The notes beneath the pieces were generated by a model. It saw only the letters and a program-made list of their open reading frames with translations. It was not told the DNA's origin and did no database searches. From contig JACAAK010000012.1 of assembly GCA_025093985.1 (NCBI GenBank), positions 496,001 through 560,000 on the forward strand: 64,000 nucleotides of DNA. The letters are read 5' to 3'. The stretch comes from Calvatia gigantea (Eukaryota > Basidiomycota > Agaricomycetes > Agaricales > Lycoperdaceae). The position numbers and the translations under genes are program-made. Below are positions 34,897 through 48,300 of the stretch, in pieces. The stretch's first letter is position 1. Every line of letters begins with the position of its first letter.

Positions 34897-36107
34897 ATGG
34901 GTTATTCCTCAAAAGTTGCCCCTCTACCTGAGGGTCCGACGGTTGGTGTGACATTCATCGCCGCCTCACTCTATGGTTCTTTCCTCATCCTCTTCATCTT
35001 ATCAAGTCTCGTGCTTCATCGTCAAAACTTGGCCAACAAGAAGCAAGTGCCTGGATCCCACAATACTTTGGTCTATCTAATTCTAGGATACATACTATTT
35101 CTCACTGTCTCTTCGGTTTGTGGGGTCCCTTGATGCTTAGGGGGCCTGCGTTGACTTTGTGTATCCAACAGAACTGGATTATTCTCTGGTTAATATCTGT
35201 ACATCCAAGCCTTGGTGGCGGGGCCGGTAACAGCACAATATATAGCGCCTTTCTGTATATTCAGAATGTTGCCGAAGCTTTTGCTGCAGTTGTGGCTGAC
35301 TGGATCCTTGTGAGTCATGATGCCAGTTCGGAAATGAATTGACCTTCCATTTATAATCACTCTGGCCAGCTATACAGACTGTATGTGATATGGAACCGGA
35401 AGCGAGCTATACTTGTAGGAAATGCAACAATTTTCGTTTTGCAAGCCGGTACGACCAAAAATGTTCAAAACTTCCTGGAAGTTCACGTAAATTTCAAGCC
35501 ATCTGCATATGCTACAGTATCTATTACGCCAGGCAAAGAATGATATGGATGGCGGGAAGTCTTGTTCTGGTTATTTTAACGCTCTCGTAAGTCTAAGCCC
35601 AAAGTTGTCCGCTCAACAGCCATTCACACGTTCCAAGGACACACATCGGAGCTACGGCTTTGATTGCATGGAAACTATGGAGTGTCAACAGACACTATCA
35701 AAAAATTGGTAGCCGAAAGATCCTAAATGTGAGCCATCTGAAAGACGCCCATTGTGTTGCAGTAAATATTTGACGTTCCCCAGAGAGTAATCGCAATCAT
35801 AGTGGAAAGTGCCGCCATGTATACGTGAGTGTTTAATTTTTTGCGTCGACCATGGAAGATTTAAACCCCTCTCAGAACATATATGATAGTGTACCTTATT
35901 CTCTTCTTGATCAAGCGGGGTGCTTCCTCTCCCCTCCTATATTGTTTGCCATCAGTTGCAGGTATCGCAACGACCCTCGTCAACGTTCGCGTTGGCCTCG
36001 GCTGGGCTGCGGGAGAACGGGGACGTTCAACGTGGTCCTTACGTGACTCCTTTATTGACAACGACTGTGCGATGGATCACGCAAATTCATTTGAGGGACG
36101 GGCGTAG
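34897..36107 (+). CDS. Seven-transmembrane protein, copy 4
   Basis: More divergent member of the same family. Exon 1 gives MGYSSKVAPLPEGPTVGVTF, TM1 SLYGSFLILFILSSLVLHRQ and TM2 LVYLILGYILFLTVSSV. The next exon (NWIILWLISVHPSLGG...) ends VADWIL; after the intron comes LYRLYVIWNRKRAILVG. A later exon has ATALIAWKLWSVNRHYQK, then RVIAIIVESAAMYT (TM6), and the last has TTLVNVRVGLGWAAGERG. The stretch around 35400-35580 (TM4) could not be resolved into one clear exon chain. The VESAAMYT and VRVGLGWA signatures place it in the family with confidence. Function unknown. Confidence 0.68.
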
Positions 36108-36558
36108 AAACGCTAGCATTAAGTAGTTACTCCTTAGGACATGTTAATTAAGCATTTCGTATAGCCCGTGGCCAACGAGATAGTAACCTACCTGATTGAT
36201 TATATCCAACCTGAGTTCTCCCCGGCCTGACCCAATTGTCACCTCTCCGGAATTGGGGCATGGCACTTGTGGGTTATTTTCCTTTACCTCATCGGCGTTA
36301 CGCTTGAAGTGGTATGGCTCTATGCGCAAGGATTTAAATATCTTCAATTGAGACTGCCGAACTTCGACTTACTGCATGGCTATTGATGTAGCATCTCGTC
36401 TCGTCGTGTGTGACACATTGCCAGGTCACTCATCTCAGCTTTCCCGGTGTGATGAACACGAAGAAGGGAGTTATGGGAGGCGGAGGTCGTAAAAAGAAAG
36501 CTATATTAATGCATGTCTCGCTTCGTCATTCACTCTGGATTCCTCTCTTCTTCTTCAT

Positions 36559-37897
36559 ATGGATCGTAGGGACCAAGTATGCCTTGGCCGTTCCAAGTCC
36601 CATTTGATTTCCACCCTCGTTGAATGTGCTTTCTACGGCGTCTTTTTGACGCTATTCATCACGTCCAGTTCCCTGCTCACTTTCCGATGGAAGGCATTGA
36701 ATCAGCGAACACTCATGGTGGAAAAACAGCAGAGAATTTCTCTCCTTGTATATCTCTCTCTTGGCTTCATGATGTTCCTTTGCCTCACAGGTGTAAGCAC
36801 TCAATGAGACATTCTCATCTGATTGGACCGATGCTAATTTCGACATTCTACTTTAGGTCTGGGTATTTTCCTGGTTGAGACTGTTTAGCCCGAGTTCACT
36901 GGATACCGACACCAAGTCGAGTCTCTTCCTTGTTTTCAATGGTGGCGGTGAATCTCTCGGCTCAGCTATCTTTGGTCGGGCTGTCCTCTTTGTGGCCACG
37001 TCAAAGTTTAGTGAAATGATCCTCGTGAGCAGTTTCACTCTCCCATTCATGTACCTACGAGCCAGCTCATGTTCCCTGTTAACCTGAGACTTACCGTCTG
37101 TGGGTTATCTTCCGGGGGTCCCTCCGTGTGATGGCTTTCCCGTGTTTTATATGGGTTGGCTTTTTCGGTGTGCTATACTTCCCCTTCCATAGCTATCATG
37201 TGCATGAGCTCACAAGTACAGTATCGTGCGTGGGCCTCACTGTCAAATATATCACCCACGGAAGCATCTCTTCACCGTGGTTACTAGTTCTAATTACCCT
37301 CTCCATATGGTGTGTTAGGTATCCAAAGGCTTCATTTCCATCTCAGCTTACCCACCGCGCATCAAGCTTGAACATTTACTTCACAGGTGCGACTCCTACG
37401 CAGCTATCGGCTTCCCAACATACCAACATATGCAGCCTCCGTCCTTTACCGAGTCAGAGGAGTCGGGAAAGTCCCTCGTTACGGGGGCGCTAACATTGTT
37501 GTAAGCTTTTAAAAAATCCTTTTCTACTGAGATGCGGGCTTGACTTGTCTATATCAGAAAGCCGTGGTGATCGTGATTGAGAGTGCGGCCATATACACGT
37601 ATGGCTAACGTTTTGGCAGGGAATAAATTATTAATGATGCCTAGAGTCTGGTTAATTTTCGTAGTGATAACCTTTCTCGCGCACGCCGAGGATATTTCTG
37701 GAGTATTGGCTGATGGGATTGCACCTATGGCAGGGATTGTCACTATGCTTGTCAATGTTCGGGTCGGGCTTGGATGGGCATTGGTTGAGCCTTCAACCCC
37801 AAGTGCCCCAGATTCTCCGGGAGCCGCAATTGACCTCGAGAGATGGTATACAAACGTGACGCTGACGAGCGGGGTTGCGACGTCCGGGAGGGGCTGA
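36559..37897 (+). CDS. Seven-transmembrane protein, copy 5
   Basis: Begins about 450 bp after copy 4 on the same strand. TM1 reads ISTLVECAFYGVFLTLFITS, TM2 LLVYLSLGFMMFLCLTG. Then comes TYRLWVIFRGSLRVMAFPVF after TM3, a segment AASVLYRVRGVGKVPRYGG, KAVVIVIESAAIYT (TM6) and MAGIVTMLVNVRVGLGWALV in the last exon. The C-terminal tail is short and Ser/Thr/Gly-rich. No clear frame break was found, but exon edges in the middle are uncertain. Function unknown. Confidence 0.68.
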
Positions 37898-38200
37898 AAG
37901 TTTATCAGCCTGGACGGGAAACCGCGAGGAGAGGAATAAAAGGGAATTTGTTCTTACCGTAGAACCGAGCTGGCCATCCCTTGAAAATCCTACAATCATA
38001 TCTATTAGTTTTTATATTTACCGACTGTCGACAAGTGTATGTTTGTGGAGGGGTAGGCAAACTCCGGAGCGACAGGCTAATGAACATTGTCCAAAAACAG
38101 GAATAGACGCTAGCGCTACAAACATGCACTCTAAGCTTGGTGTTTTTTGAAATCACTAACACAAAATATCCAACCCAGAAGCTGGATCTGAGTGAAAACA

Positions 38201-39581
38201 TTACACATGTGCCCCAGTCGCAGTAACAGACGACAATGTACTTCCCACATCGGAGAAACCGTCGTGTATAGCCGTAGAAATTTGTGTAAAAATCAACGTA
38301 GACGGGCTATTCCCCGGTGACCCACTGCACGCCTCCAGGTGACCACCCTCGCCTCCACAATCACGTGTGGATCCGAGACCCACTCGGACGTTGATCAGCA
38401 TGGCAGAGACACCATAGACTGCTGGCAGAGAATCTAGGAGGCAAAGGGCAATTTGACACTGGAACCCAAGTCCTGCGATGAAAAAGAGGAGATTCCAGGT
38501 TCTATTGTGATAATAAAGATCGTAAGTTCGTCACGGGTAAAATGGGGAATACGTACGCCGATATCGCTGCGCTTTCAACTATGACTGAAACGGCTCTCTA
38601 GGTGTAGAGTGAGGTCGTAGTCCGCCAGATACTGGAGAAAGTTGGACTCACCTTGAGACCATGTCCACCTGAGCACCATCCCAGCGCGAGACCGGGCACT
38701 CAGGATAATCCAAGATATCATTACTATTTCATCGCATGCCAGCCAGGTCAGCCAGGTCGCTTCACAGGGCAGCAAGGGCCTTACCTGTAACGTATACGGT
38801 AATGCTGTTTAACCTGCTGTCATATTTCATACTCCACGATGGTCGACGGGACGTACCTGAGTGTAATAGCCGTAGCGGCCACGTCCCACCGAGTCAACTC
38901 TAGCTTCCCATCATCAATAGGTATAAATGTTTTTCCTGTATCGTTAAAAGGACCTGAGAGAGCGATTGCACATGCTTGGCCAAGGGGAAGCATTTCAACT
39001 GTGCGGTGAGGGGTGAGTCGCAGGAAACGACGCACTAATGAATCCAAATAGACCAATTATAGGAGGTGCGATTATGGCCACACTTCCGCTAGCCAGTATC
39101 CAGAGCCTGTAGATCTATGTAACGAACATAGTGAGAATATGTAGGTGCGGTATGTGAAGGGCACCACGTACGGTGATAGAATCGCCAAGCAGTACGGTAG
39201 CTTGTATACATGACTCCTTTAGTCTATAAGCAGTCCGGCTGAGCCTTGGTATGTGTGGCAATGCCTCCTCAGCTCCTGGAAGAGGAACCACTTCAGGCCA
39301 GTAAAATATCCATTTCTATACAACCCAACAAAATATCGCCCCAAGTCAGTAGGTGTAAGGGGGAAGAGGGGTGAACCCACAGCAGTAATCGTGCAAAACA
39401 TCAGTACACTCATAGCCAGGTAGAACGTCATACTCCTCAGCCCCGTCGACAGTTCCACCTTTTCCTTCATAAGAACCCTCCGCCTCTGCAACAGCAACAC
39501 CGTTGACAGAGTGAAAAGAACCAGAAACGCGCCATAAACGAGGGTTTCAATAAGGAATGCCAATGATCTCGTAAGGGTCAA
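38201..39581 (-). CDS. Seven-transmembrane protein, copy 6
   Basis: Inverted relative to copies 2-5, with its 3' end facing copy 5. The start MTLTRSLAFLIETLVYGAFL is followed by SMTFYLAMSVLMFCTIT (TM2). The next exon contains CIQATVLLGDSIT and, after an intron, RLWILASGSVAIIAPPIIGL. The final exon reads YGVSAMLINVRVGLGSTRDC followed by a longer Gly/Ser/Thr-rich tail. It replaces the usual GLGWA with GLGST. Exons between TM4 and TM6 are not certain. Family membership rests on the first and last exons and the RLW motif. Confidence 0.65.
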
Positions 39582-40835
39582 CTTGGAAAAACATCCACGT
39601 AATTTGAAGTTTGGAATCCGTCGGCCGGCAGAGAACGTGATAGTTCTTATGTCCCTACGCTGAAATGAAGGACGCTATTCCTGACTGAGGGCGCAGGTGC
39701 TATCGCGTTGGTGCAGTCGCAAATCTGGGGAAGCCTACGTAAAGTGGAAGCGGCTGGGGGTGGGAGACTGGAAAGGCGCGATCGCTACATTAGCGCTTCG
39801 GAATATATACGCAATCCACAGAATATTCATTCTGCATCCAAAAAGTTATGAGCCACACGCCTCATAGACCCATCTCATCCCCGAGCATGGAGGCCGTCGG
39901 GAGTGGGACAATAAGGTGGGGTCGGCCGGGGATATTGTAGGTCGTCCTTTTATCACTTCAACATTTGACGTGCTCAGACCATCGTACAAGTTCGTCTTCA
40001 CCTGTACAGTTATGACAACAGCGGGGTTGACGGATTATTGTCAAGTTCACTAGTATGTTGGTGAATTTAGCATCGTACTCTCTATGACCAAATATGCGCT
40101 TACCTTTTTCAGCCAGCCATTCTTATTCGTAGATATGGAATAGCAAGCGTAGATGGATTGATGCGGGTATTAGGCGATGGTAGCACCCATCACCGGAGTA
40201 GCGCCAGATACCACCTCCAAGAAATCAACCAAGATATTAGGCATTAGAGCTCCTCCTATGCCTCTGGTGGTTGAACGTTAAAGTCCTGAGGTCATTGGCC
40301 CCCTTCCATGCGCGAGGGTTTATTTGTGATTTGATGACAATGTAATCATATCGCTTGGAAAGAAGCGGCGTAAAAATAACGGCTTTTGCACAGTCAAAAA
40401 GGTGTTTGGCAGATTGTGGGACTTGATTTGGACGCTACGTCTCCTCGGAAGCTAACCTGTGCTGTTGAGAGGCGAGCACGACCAGCCTGAGCAGACCGGA
40501 ACTCGCGCAGCTTCGAGAACACCAAACACCAAACACCTGGAACGTGAGGTGGCTTGCTTGTTCAATAAAGAACTCATCCATCACTGGCACCAGTCACCTG
40601 TCCATGTAAACGCTTGAAGCTTGAAGGTCCGCCAATGAGTAGCCCGAGTGGAGTGGATTGGGTTTGGGTTTGTGGCGGAGCAGATTGGTTTGCGACTGGT
40701 GATACGGTGACAGTGCGGTCCGCCGTCACGTCATTCGCACATCAAGTAGTAGCGGACATCACAAGGAAATTAGAACTCCGCCAATCTGTTGGCAATGGAA
40801 GGGAAGACGATGAGCGCTCTATAATTACCACGACG
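39582..40835. other. Divergent intergenic region
   Basis: Between 7TM copy 6 (-) and the stress protein (+). An open frame extends from 40614 to the chosen start but is Trp/Val/Arg-rich and unlike the family N-terminus, so it is taken as 5' leader. No other gene is seen. Confidence 0.5.
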
Positions 40836-41891
40836 ATGTCCTCTACGGAAGGCCAAGACCATTCGGCGCCGGTGAGTCCGGGACACACTCATCTGACCCT
40901 CCCGCCTCCTCCGTTGCGCAGCGCCTTGAAGCCCTCTCGGCCGCCAACGCCGACCCAAAGCGCCCAACCCTCCCCGCTCTCCTCTCCCTTCATCAGCCAC
41001 ATCCCCTTGGCTTCTTCCGAAGAGGCCGACGACTCTCACCATTGCTTTAGCGATTTGACACCCACAAGCTCAATTACGCACCCCCACCTCCAACATCACC
41101 CCACCATGCCCGTCTCGGTGAAAGGTTCACCACCGCATCGTCCTACTCTCCCGCATCTTTCTGCTTCTTCACCTCCACCTGGGCTAAACACCCCGGCGTA
41201 TACACCCAAAGTATCATTTGACACGTTTGAAAATCCCAATGCTAGCATGTTCAGCTTTACGCTTCAAGTTAAGAGCGAAGGCTATAAGCGAACACGGAAC
41301 ACTCGGGTATTTCTTTGTGCCGCCAGCCCTGACGAAAGTGGGTCCCAAGCCCTCGACTGGTGTCTGGAATCTCTTGTCCAAGACGGCGACGAGTTGATCG
41401 TCTTCCGAGGAGCAGACGAAGAAGTCTTGGGTGAGCTTGGCCCTTCACATTACCCCATACTCGGCCCCTGATCAATTTGAGCAGAAAAAGATCATGACAT
41501 CCTCCGTGACGATGCTCGCGATCTTATGCGTGCAATCCAAGAAAAGGGCTACGAGTACGAACCTGACCGCAAGGCAAGCAGATTTTATCGGCCCAGCGAC
41601 CTAATATTAGCTTACTCCGGGCGTAGCTCTCTTTGGTCTTAGAATATATCCCTGGAAAAATCACAGACTCACTTGACCGTCCTTATTGCGCTCTATCGCC
41701 CGGATTCTGTCGTCGTTGGCACCCGTGGACGCAGAACGTGGCAGGGAATGGGAATGATTGGTATGGGCAGTATCAGCAAGTACTGCTTGTCACATTCTCC
41801 TGTGCCTGTTATCGTCGTTCGTCCTGAGCGGAAGGTCAAGAAAACTGTCGAGAAAAGAAAAGCTGATCCGAAAGAGAGGGCGACATTTTGA
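40836..41891 (+). CDS. Universal stress protein (UspA) family (apparent frameshift)
   Basis: Cytosolic alpha/beta nucleotide-binding fold. The chosen start is MSSTEGQDHSAP at 40836, giving a Pro/Ser-rich disordered leader with RSALKPSRPPTP; the frame is open up to 40614. The Usp domain begins near KVSFDTFENPN and RNTRVFLCAASPDESGSQAL, then DWCLESLVQDGDELIVFRGA. A splice adds EKDHDILRDDARDLMRAIQE; the last exon has LVLEYIPGKITDSLDR, then LIALYRPDSVVVGTRGRR, and GSISKYCLSHSPVPVIVVRP. The G-x-x-G-S-x-S signature suggests ATP binding. An extra C at about 41681 separates SLDR from LIALYR, one of the single-base shifts discussed in the findings. The C-terminal tail is basic. Confidence 0.8.
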
Positions 41892-42344
41892 GTAGCTCAA
41901 TGATTCCCCGTTTTTTTCCTCTTTTTTTTCCTCCACCACATTATTCTGTATGTTAGTTACCTGTATATTGGTAGAGATGTGAGTATCATATGCTTCTTTC
42001 CATTTGGGTCTACCGCTGATTTGTATTTAGGTATTCATGAAACCTGGTAATGAAGCATGGTGTTAATGATCTATGATACTTATCGAAAAATGACATATCA
42101 ACCACCCTCATGAACAGAATCATGTTAACCATCCCTGTGAGGAAAAACATAAACCCAGCGGCTAGTACAGGCATGAAATCCCGACCTGATCTGATACGAC
42201 ACTAGGTTGACCTCAAGATTCCCTGTAATGGGAATGTTTTGGTGAATCCAAGCTCAATTCCGGATTAACGGATTTAAATTACATAGGTTTACAAACAGAG
42301 AGCGTGATGAAAATGTACCTATACAGCCTACTTGGAAAAACTAT
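41892..42344. other. Convergent 3' region
   Basis: Between the 3' ends of the stress protein (+) and the large PH-like gene (-). AT-rich, no gene recognised. Confidence 0.5.
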
Positions 42345-45300
42345 TTACCCTTCCACAAAATCGAACGTGGAACTCATAAACCTGTCCATAGGACCTTTTT
42401 TCTTCCTCCCTTGCTGAGTCTGCTGGTGAGGAGATGATGATCCTTCCTGGACTGTATCTCCAGCGCGAAGCGATAAAATGCTAGCATCCGAACGCATTCT
42501 TCTGACGAAGCTTTTTGGGACAAAGGTCGGACTTTTCACCTGTTCAGGGGACTTCATGACTTCCGGTCCTGTTGGTGCTGCCCCCGTAGAACTACTGGTT
42601 GCCACACGGAGTTGCGGACGTTGCGTTCTCTTTAACTCGTTTTCTTCATCCATGTCCCCCTGCTCCCTCTCTTTATCACGCTCCTTTTCACGTTCCTTCT
42701 CCTTTTCCTTCTCCCGTATGACATCGGTGCTCCCCTTCTTCCCCAATAAATTCCCCTTTACCAATACACTTCCCGATCGTCCAACACTCCCGCCCGCACT
42801 CGGAGGTTGTGAAGCACTCCCACCGGGAGACAACATTTCCTTCTCCTTCCCATCTCTCTTTGACGAAAACCAGCCAGACCCTGGTAAAGTCGGACTTTTC
42901 GGGTCCTCACCCACGGATCCACTAAATTGGGGCCAGAATGACCATTCTTTGCCTTTGCCTTTGTCTTTGTCTTTCTCCTTTGATTCTTTTTCTCTGTCTT
43001 CCTGAGGGTAGAGAATTGGCATACTGGGTCTGCGAGCTGGTTGATCTTGCGAGCCTCTTCGCAACCCAGTATGGAGGGAGGCTGAGTGGTGCAGTGTGTG
43101 ATGGTGTTGGGATGGAGTGCGGGCATGATGTGGGCTGAGCTTGTCTGATGCAATTGGTGCACCTGTGAAACGGACTTGGTCCATGGATGGCTGTCGAGTT
43201 GTGGTTGTACTTCCGGAAAGTGAATGAGAAACTGAGACGGAAGTCGTTGACACGTCTACTTGCAAGCAACGAAGTCATGAATAACTGCTGCCATCGAGCG
43301 AGTGTACACGCACCTTCACGATATACTTTCGACAACGTAATTGTAGCAGACGGTTCGAGTTTCTGCCTATTCTCGACGAACCTCTTCAAGTCATCAGCAG
43401 GGTGAACCGGAAGGCCTAGATCTAGTTCCGCGCCGGTACTTGTCGCATTTGCTTCCCTTCTGGCCTGAATTGCATACTGCCTCTTCGCTTGTCGAAGGAC
43501 ATCGATCTGCCAAGCAAGCCACTCCAGTTCGGATGCCTGCTCTTCATCCGACTCGTCACTCCATTTCGTTAACCTACTGTGCAGGTCTAGTGATGAGCGG
43601 TCCGCCCTTTTCGCCTTCGCGTCCCCACCCGTACTTCGAAACAGTAGACATCCTTCCTATGCTCCCATCACTATCCTCTGCCGAACTCTCATTCCCACTT
43701 TCTCCACCTTCACGAGAATTTTCAGGGATACTCTTGTTCCTCGCACTGTTCCCTCCTAAACTCATCCTCTTCCTTTGCTTTGATGGTGACCCAACCGGAA
43801 CGCCTTTGACAGTCCCACCACTCCCAACGGTCCTCGGACCAATCGTTCCAAGACTTGAAACATTATCCTCTCCACCATCACCACCCTCTCTCCATTTTCC
43901 CTTCCTGCCAGTCTGATTTTTTCCAACACCAAAACCTGCGTTTGCACCCCACCGTTTTCCAAACCTCTCCAATTCGTTCATCACACCACTGGCTTCTGCG
44001 ATAACAGGGTCTTCTTTCCCCCAATGTATCATTTCCATTGCCCTGCCTACGTCACCCATCCCAGCGCGTTGCGCTTTACATAGGATATTGAGTCGCCATT
44101 CCGGGTAGGGTAGTGTTGCGGGTGTACGTGAAGGATATGTAAAGCGTGGATCGCCATATCCTGGGAGTGGTGCGATGTATTCTGATTCAGAGTTCGTTCC
44201 TTCTGAGGAGGAAGGGGACGGGGAGGGAGGAGTGAGTCGCGAGGAGGGAGGTGAGGCAGAAGGAATCGATGGAGGGGAGGGCGATTGGGGAAGTGCGTGT
44301 TGTGGAGGTGGTATCCTGTGGGATGAGCGCGAGGACGCTGTATGCTGCGAACGAGGGGACGTGGGGGAGTTCGTCAAGCTGACATGGGTTTGAGTATCCT
44401 TCGATTCCAGGATGGAGTCGAGGTTGGCAAATGTATCCGGATGAGGTGGATGCTCAGGCTGGGAGTGAGAACGATGTGGATATACACCCGGGCTACTTGG
44501 GCCAATACTATTGCTCGTGGACTCGGGATGAGGATAAGACATGAGAGGTTGTGGAAATTTCTGAGGTGGGGGAGGAGCGTCATCTAGTGGCCCTCCCATT
44601 ATCCGGTCCATAAAACTTGACTTCATAGGGTGCGGACAATGTTGATGTGCGATCCTCAAGAACGATTGAAACGCTGTACTTCTTTAGTATATGCTATCAC
44701 ACTTGGATCGACACTCACCAAAGTCATTACCAAGATCCAAACACACCCACTCTCCCTCATCCTCTTTCTTTCTACGCTCCCTTCGTTCTCTTTCCCTCTC
44801 CCTCTCCTTCTCCTCTTTCTCCCGTTCTTTTTGCCGTGCCTCCAATTCCCTTTGTTCGCGAATCTTCGATTCTCGCTCCCTTTGTTCCTCCAACTCCTTC
44901 TCGTAATCAACCCTTTTCTTCGCCTCCTCTTCCCTTCGGGAGCCATACAACCCATACCTGTACCCGGCCCGCCGTTGTCCAAACCAGGCGTCATCGAGAT
45001 CTTCGTCCGTTACATACTCGTCATCCTCCTCGTATTCGATGGAAGCGGCACTGCTACGTGACGATAAACTTTTCGTACCTCCACTTCCACCATGTCCAAA
45101 GGTTGAAGCAGACTTGACTGATCTAGGTTTCTTCTGTGGCGGCGGCGGGGGCGCAAACACTGGGCTGGATAGCTCGGCGTCGTCAGTCCACGTTCACTCC
45201 CTCTCCCTCTCCATGTCCCTCATCAGACGAATGCAACTGTCCGATCAACCTCTGGCTCCGCTTCTTCGTGAGCTCTGGCGGTTCAGGCGTTTCCATCCGT

Positions 45301-48300
45301 GTCTCTACGTGCGCCTGCAGACTGGGACTCGTCTTTGGCCTTCTAAAGATGGGAGCCGAGAGGGAAGAGAATGTTTTTCTCTCGCTTATAAGTGTTTGGC
45401 TGCCGAACACAACCACTCCAGGTTTGTTGTCCACGTCTCTTTCGTGTTCGACGCGCTTATCGACCGCGACCTGCACAATGACGCTCGGTATGCTCATACT
45501 CCCACCTGCACTCGTATCGGAGGCGCCCTTGTGAATTTCCGTTTTGTCCAAACGCCTATCGAGCTCCTCTTCTGTTAGCACAGCGTGCGGTGGTGGACCG
45601 TTATGGTGCCGAGCGGTAGATGGCAGATCAGCATATTCAATTTCTTCGTCGTTCTCGTCATATCTGTCCTCTTCACTCTCTCCAGGACATTCACGCGGGT
45701 AAGACTCGACTGCTTCTAATTCCTCATCCTCTTCTTCCTCTTCATCCCCATCCTCACCATCTTCATCGTCAGTGGTGTCGTCGGCAGCACTTGTTTCACT
45801 TTTCTCTTTGACCCCATTCTCTTCCTCGCTCCCTGTTGTTGTAGGGGGGGCAATAATGGTCGTCCTACTCCCGCCATCGGGGGCCTTAGGAACGTCAGCC
45901 CGCGCACGATTGGTAACACCGATACTCATGACAGTTGACGTAGACCCGGTGGCCGTGTATGGCCTAGAGGCAGAACCTGCGTCTAAATGCAACGTGGAGG
46001 TGCTCGCGGACGCAGATTGCGCGACCTGTCGTTCTTGTTCTTTCTTTGCCCGTCTCTTCCTCCCCCAACCCCAGAATGCACCGAGGGATCCAAGACCCCA
46101 GTCTCTTTCTTTATCCTTGTCCTTGTCCTCCTTCCAACTATCCTTCCCTTTCTCTTTCTCCTTACTCCTCCCTTTCTCCCTCTCCTTCTCCCGCTCCTTT
46201 TCCTGTTTCGCGCGTTCCTTCTCGATCTCCTTTTCTCTCTTTCGTCTCTCCTTTCTCTCCCTCCGCTCGCGCTCCTCCACAGCTTCTTTATACGACCGCG
46301 CAGCGCTGGGTAAGTGCCCCCCAAAGATCTGGGCAGCTAGTATCCCGTGGATGTCAAGTTCCTTGTCCTGTGATTTCGACTTATGCACAGGTCGCCGCAG
46401 CTCGCGTTCCAAATCATAGATCCTCTCTTTCCGCGACGGAGTGCTCCCTACACTTGCTATACTTGCCATGGATTTTTTCGATTGTTGGCCTGCACGACTT
46501 TTCTTTGCGTGCCTCTGTTGAGGCGGTAGGTACCCCCAATCTGCCATAGGATCCCGTATACCCCTGATGGTAGAGCTGCGTTCACTAATGGGCTTCACAG
46601 CTCCATCCCCACCACCACCTCCTCGTGCCCTGCTACTGCGAGCGCTACCACTAGCACCGCTGCTGTGTATTCGAGAGCTACCTCTCCCATTCCGCATCCG
46701 CATCCGCATCTTCGCTCGAGAGATATACGGCGGCTCCTTCCTCAATCTCTGCGAACACTTCCAAAGCGGATTATTCGATCGTATACCACCCCATTCGCCT
46801 GCACGCTCTCTCATGTCCTCCAATGCGAGTGTGATAGGATCAATCCCTCTTTCTTTATCGGCATCCTCTTCCCCATTGTGGTTGTTATGCGTGTACATAT
46901 TAGTGTTTTTGCGAAACTGGAGACAGACGACGCGGAGTCCAGAGGCGCGTTGTTCTTCGATCGTCACAGGGAGGTACGTAGGATCGAATCGGGATCCAAC
47001 TAAGGGTGTAAGTTCGCGTGCTTTGACGTGCCGACTTAAAGATAATGAGCTTGGAAAAGTGAAGTTGTATTCTTTCGGAAGTCCAAGGCTTGAGGTGTGG
47101 CCGTGTTGGCTGCTATGATGCGTGTTTTGGTCGGAATCTGAATCAGCATGGTCTTGGGCAGCGGCTGGTTGAGGTGGAGGCGCAATGGGGAGGTTGAGTG
47201 CCGGCATAAGGATTTCAGGTGTTACAGCTGGATGGTCTAATGGAGGGTTGAAGCCGGTGTAAGAGAGGTACCGGACGAGATGTTGGGTGTTCGTGAGGGA
47301 GAGGATATCTTTGAGCGGGAGGACGTGTGTCGCGTCTTCGTTCTTCAACAGACCAGTCAGTATCTCAGCCTGATAGAAGGCCCCAGAAACGTACCTCACG
47401 ATCTCTGAGAACGGCTAGAGTACCGTTCTGTATGCGTACCCATCGTTCCCGCCATTCGACACGCACGATTCGATCTGGATGGTATTGCACCGAACTCTCC
47501 CTAGGCGCCTCTCCAAGACTGGCGGGATTGTGATAGACATTCACTCCCATCCCGAATGCGCCTGTGGGATTCCCCGAACTGTATACCCCGTAACGATAGG
47601 GATCCGAAATAAGCCCATGACCCGTCGCGGCAACGTCACTCCAATCACCCTTCCACACAATTCTTAACGTTCTCACCCACCCCTCCCAATATGGTTGGAC
47701 GTACGTATCAATCGCGCGAGGAATACGCGTCAACGTGAGCTCGACTTTTGTGGCAAGTTTTTCTCCATAGTATTCCACCACGCCTACATTTGCACCTGCG
47801 CCGGAGTTGAGATTCATGGCTTTGAGAATCTGTGCTTGTTGAGCAGCACTCTTCCCCCCTACCCCTCCCTCTTTAGCCTCTGCCTCGAACCGTTTCTTCA
47901 GTTTCTTCCTCAACCTTTCCCTCTCGCGATGTCGATCCGGATTCCACAAATGATACACCTGATATTCGTACAGTGGGTGCGCAGATGGGAAACTCAGCCC
48001 ATGTAGCTCGAGTAGCTCGTACTCGTTGACATCATACCACGAAACCAAAGATTCGTCGTCTGTAAATATTTGACCTGTAGAGTATCGCGTGAGGGTCCAA
48101 TGGTGGTGGTTCACACCTCCCGGGTAACGATCGTCTGGGGAGGGCGTGTTCGTCGAAGGGGATGCAATGAAGGCTCCACGCACAGGGAGGCTTGGTCCGG
48201 GTTCTGTCACGACAACGAGGTTGCCACCGTGGTGTGAAGTCGAACTTGGAGGTCTCGGGTCTATACGACCGCCTGGAACGAAGGAGGAACGCGAGTCGAC

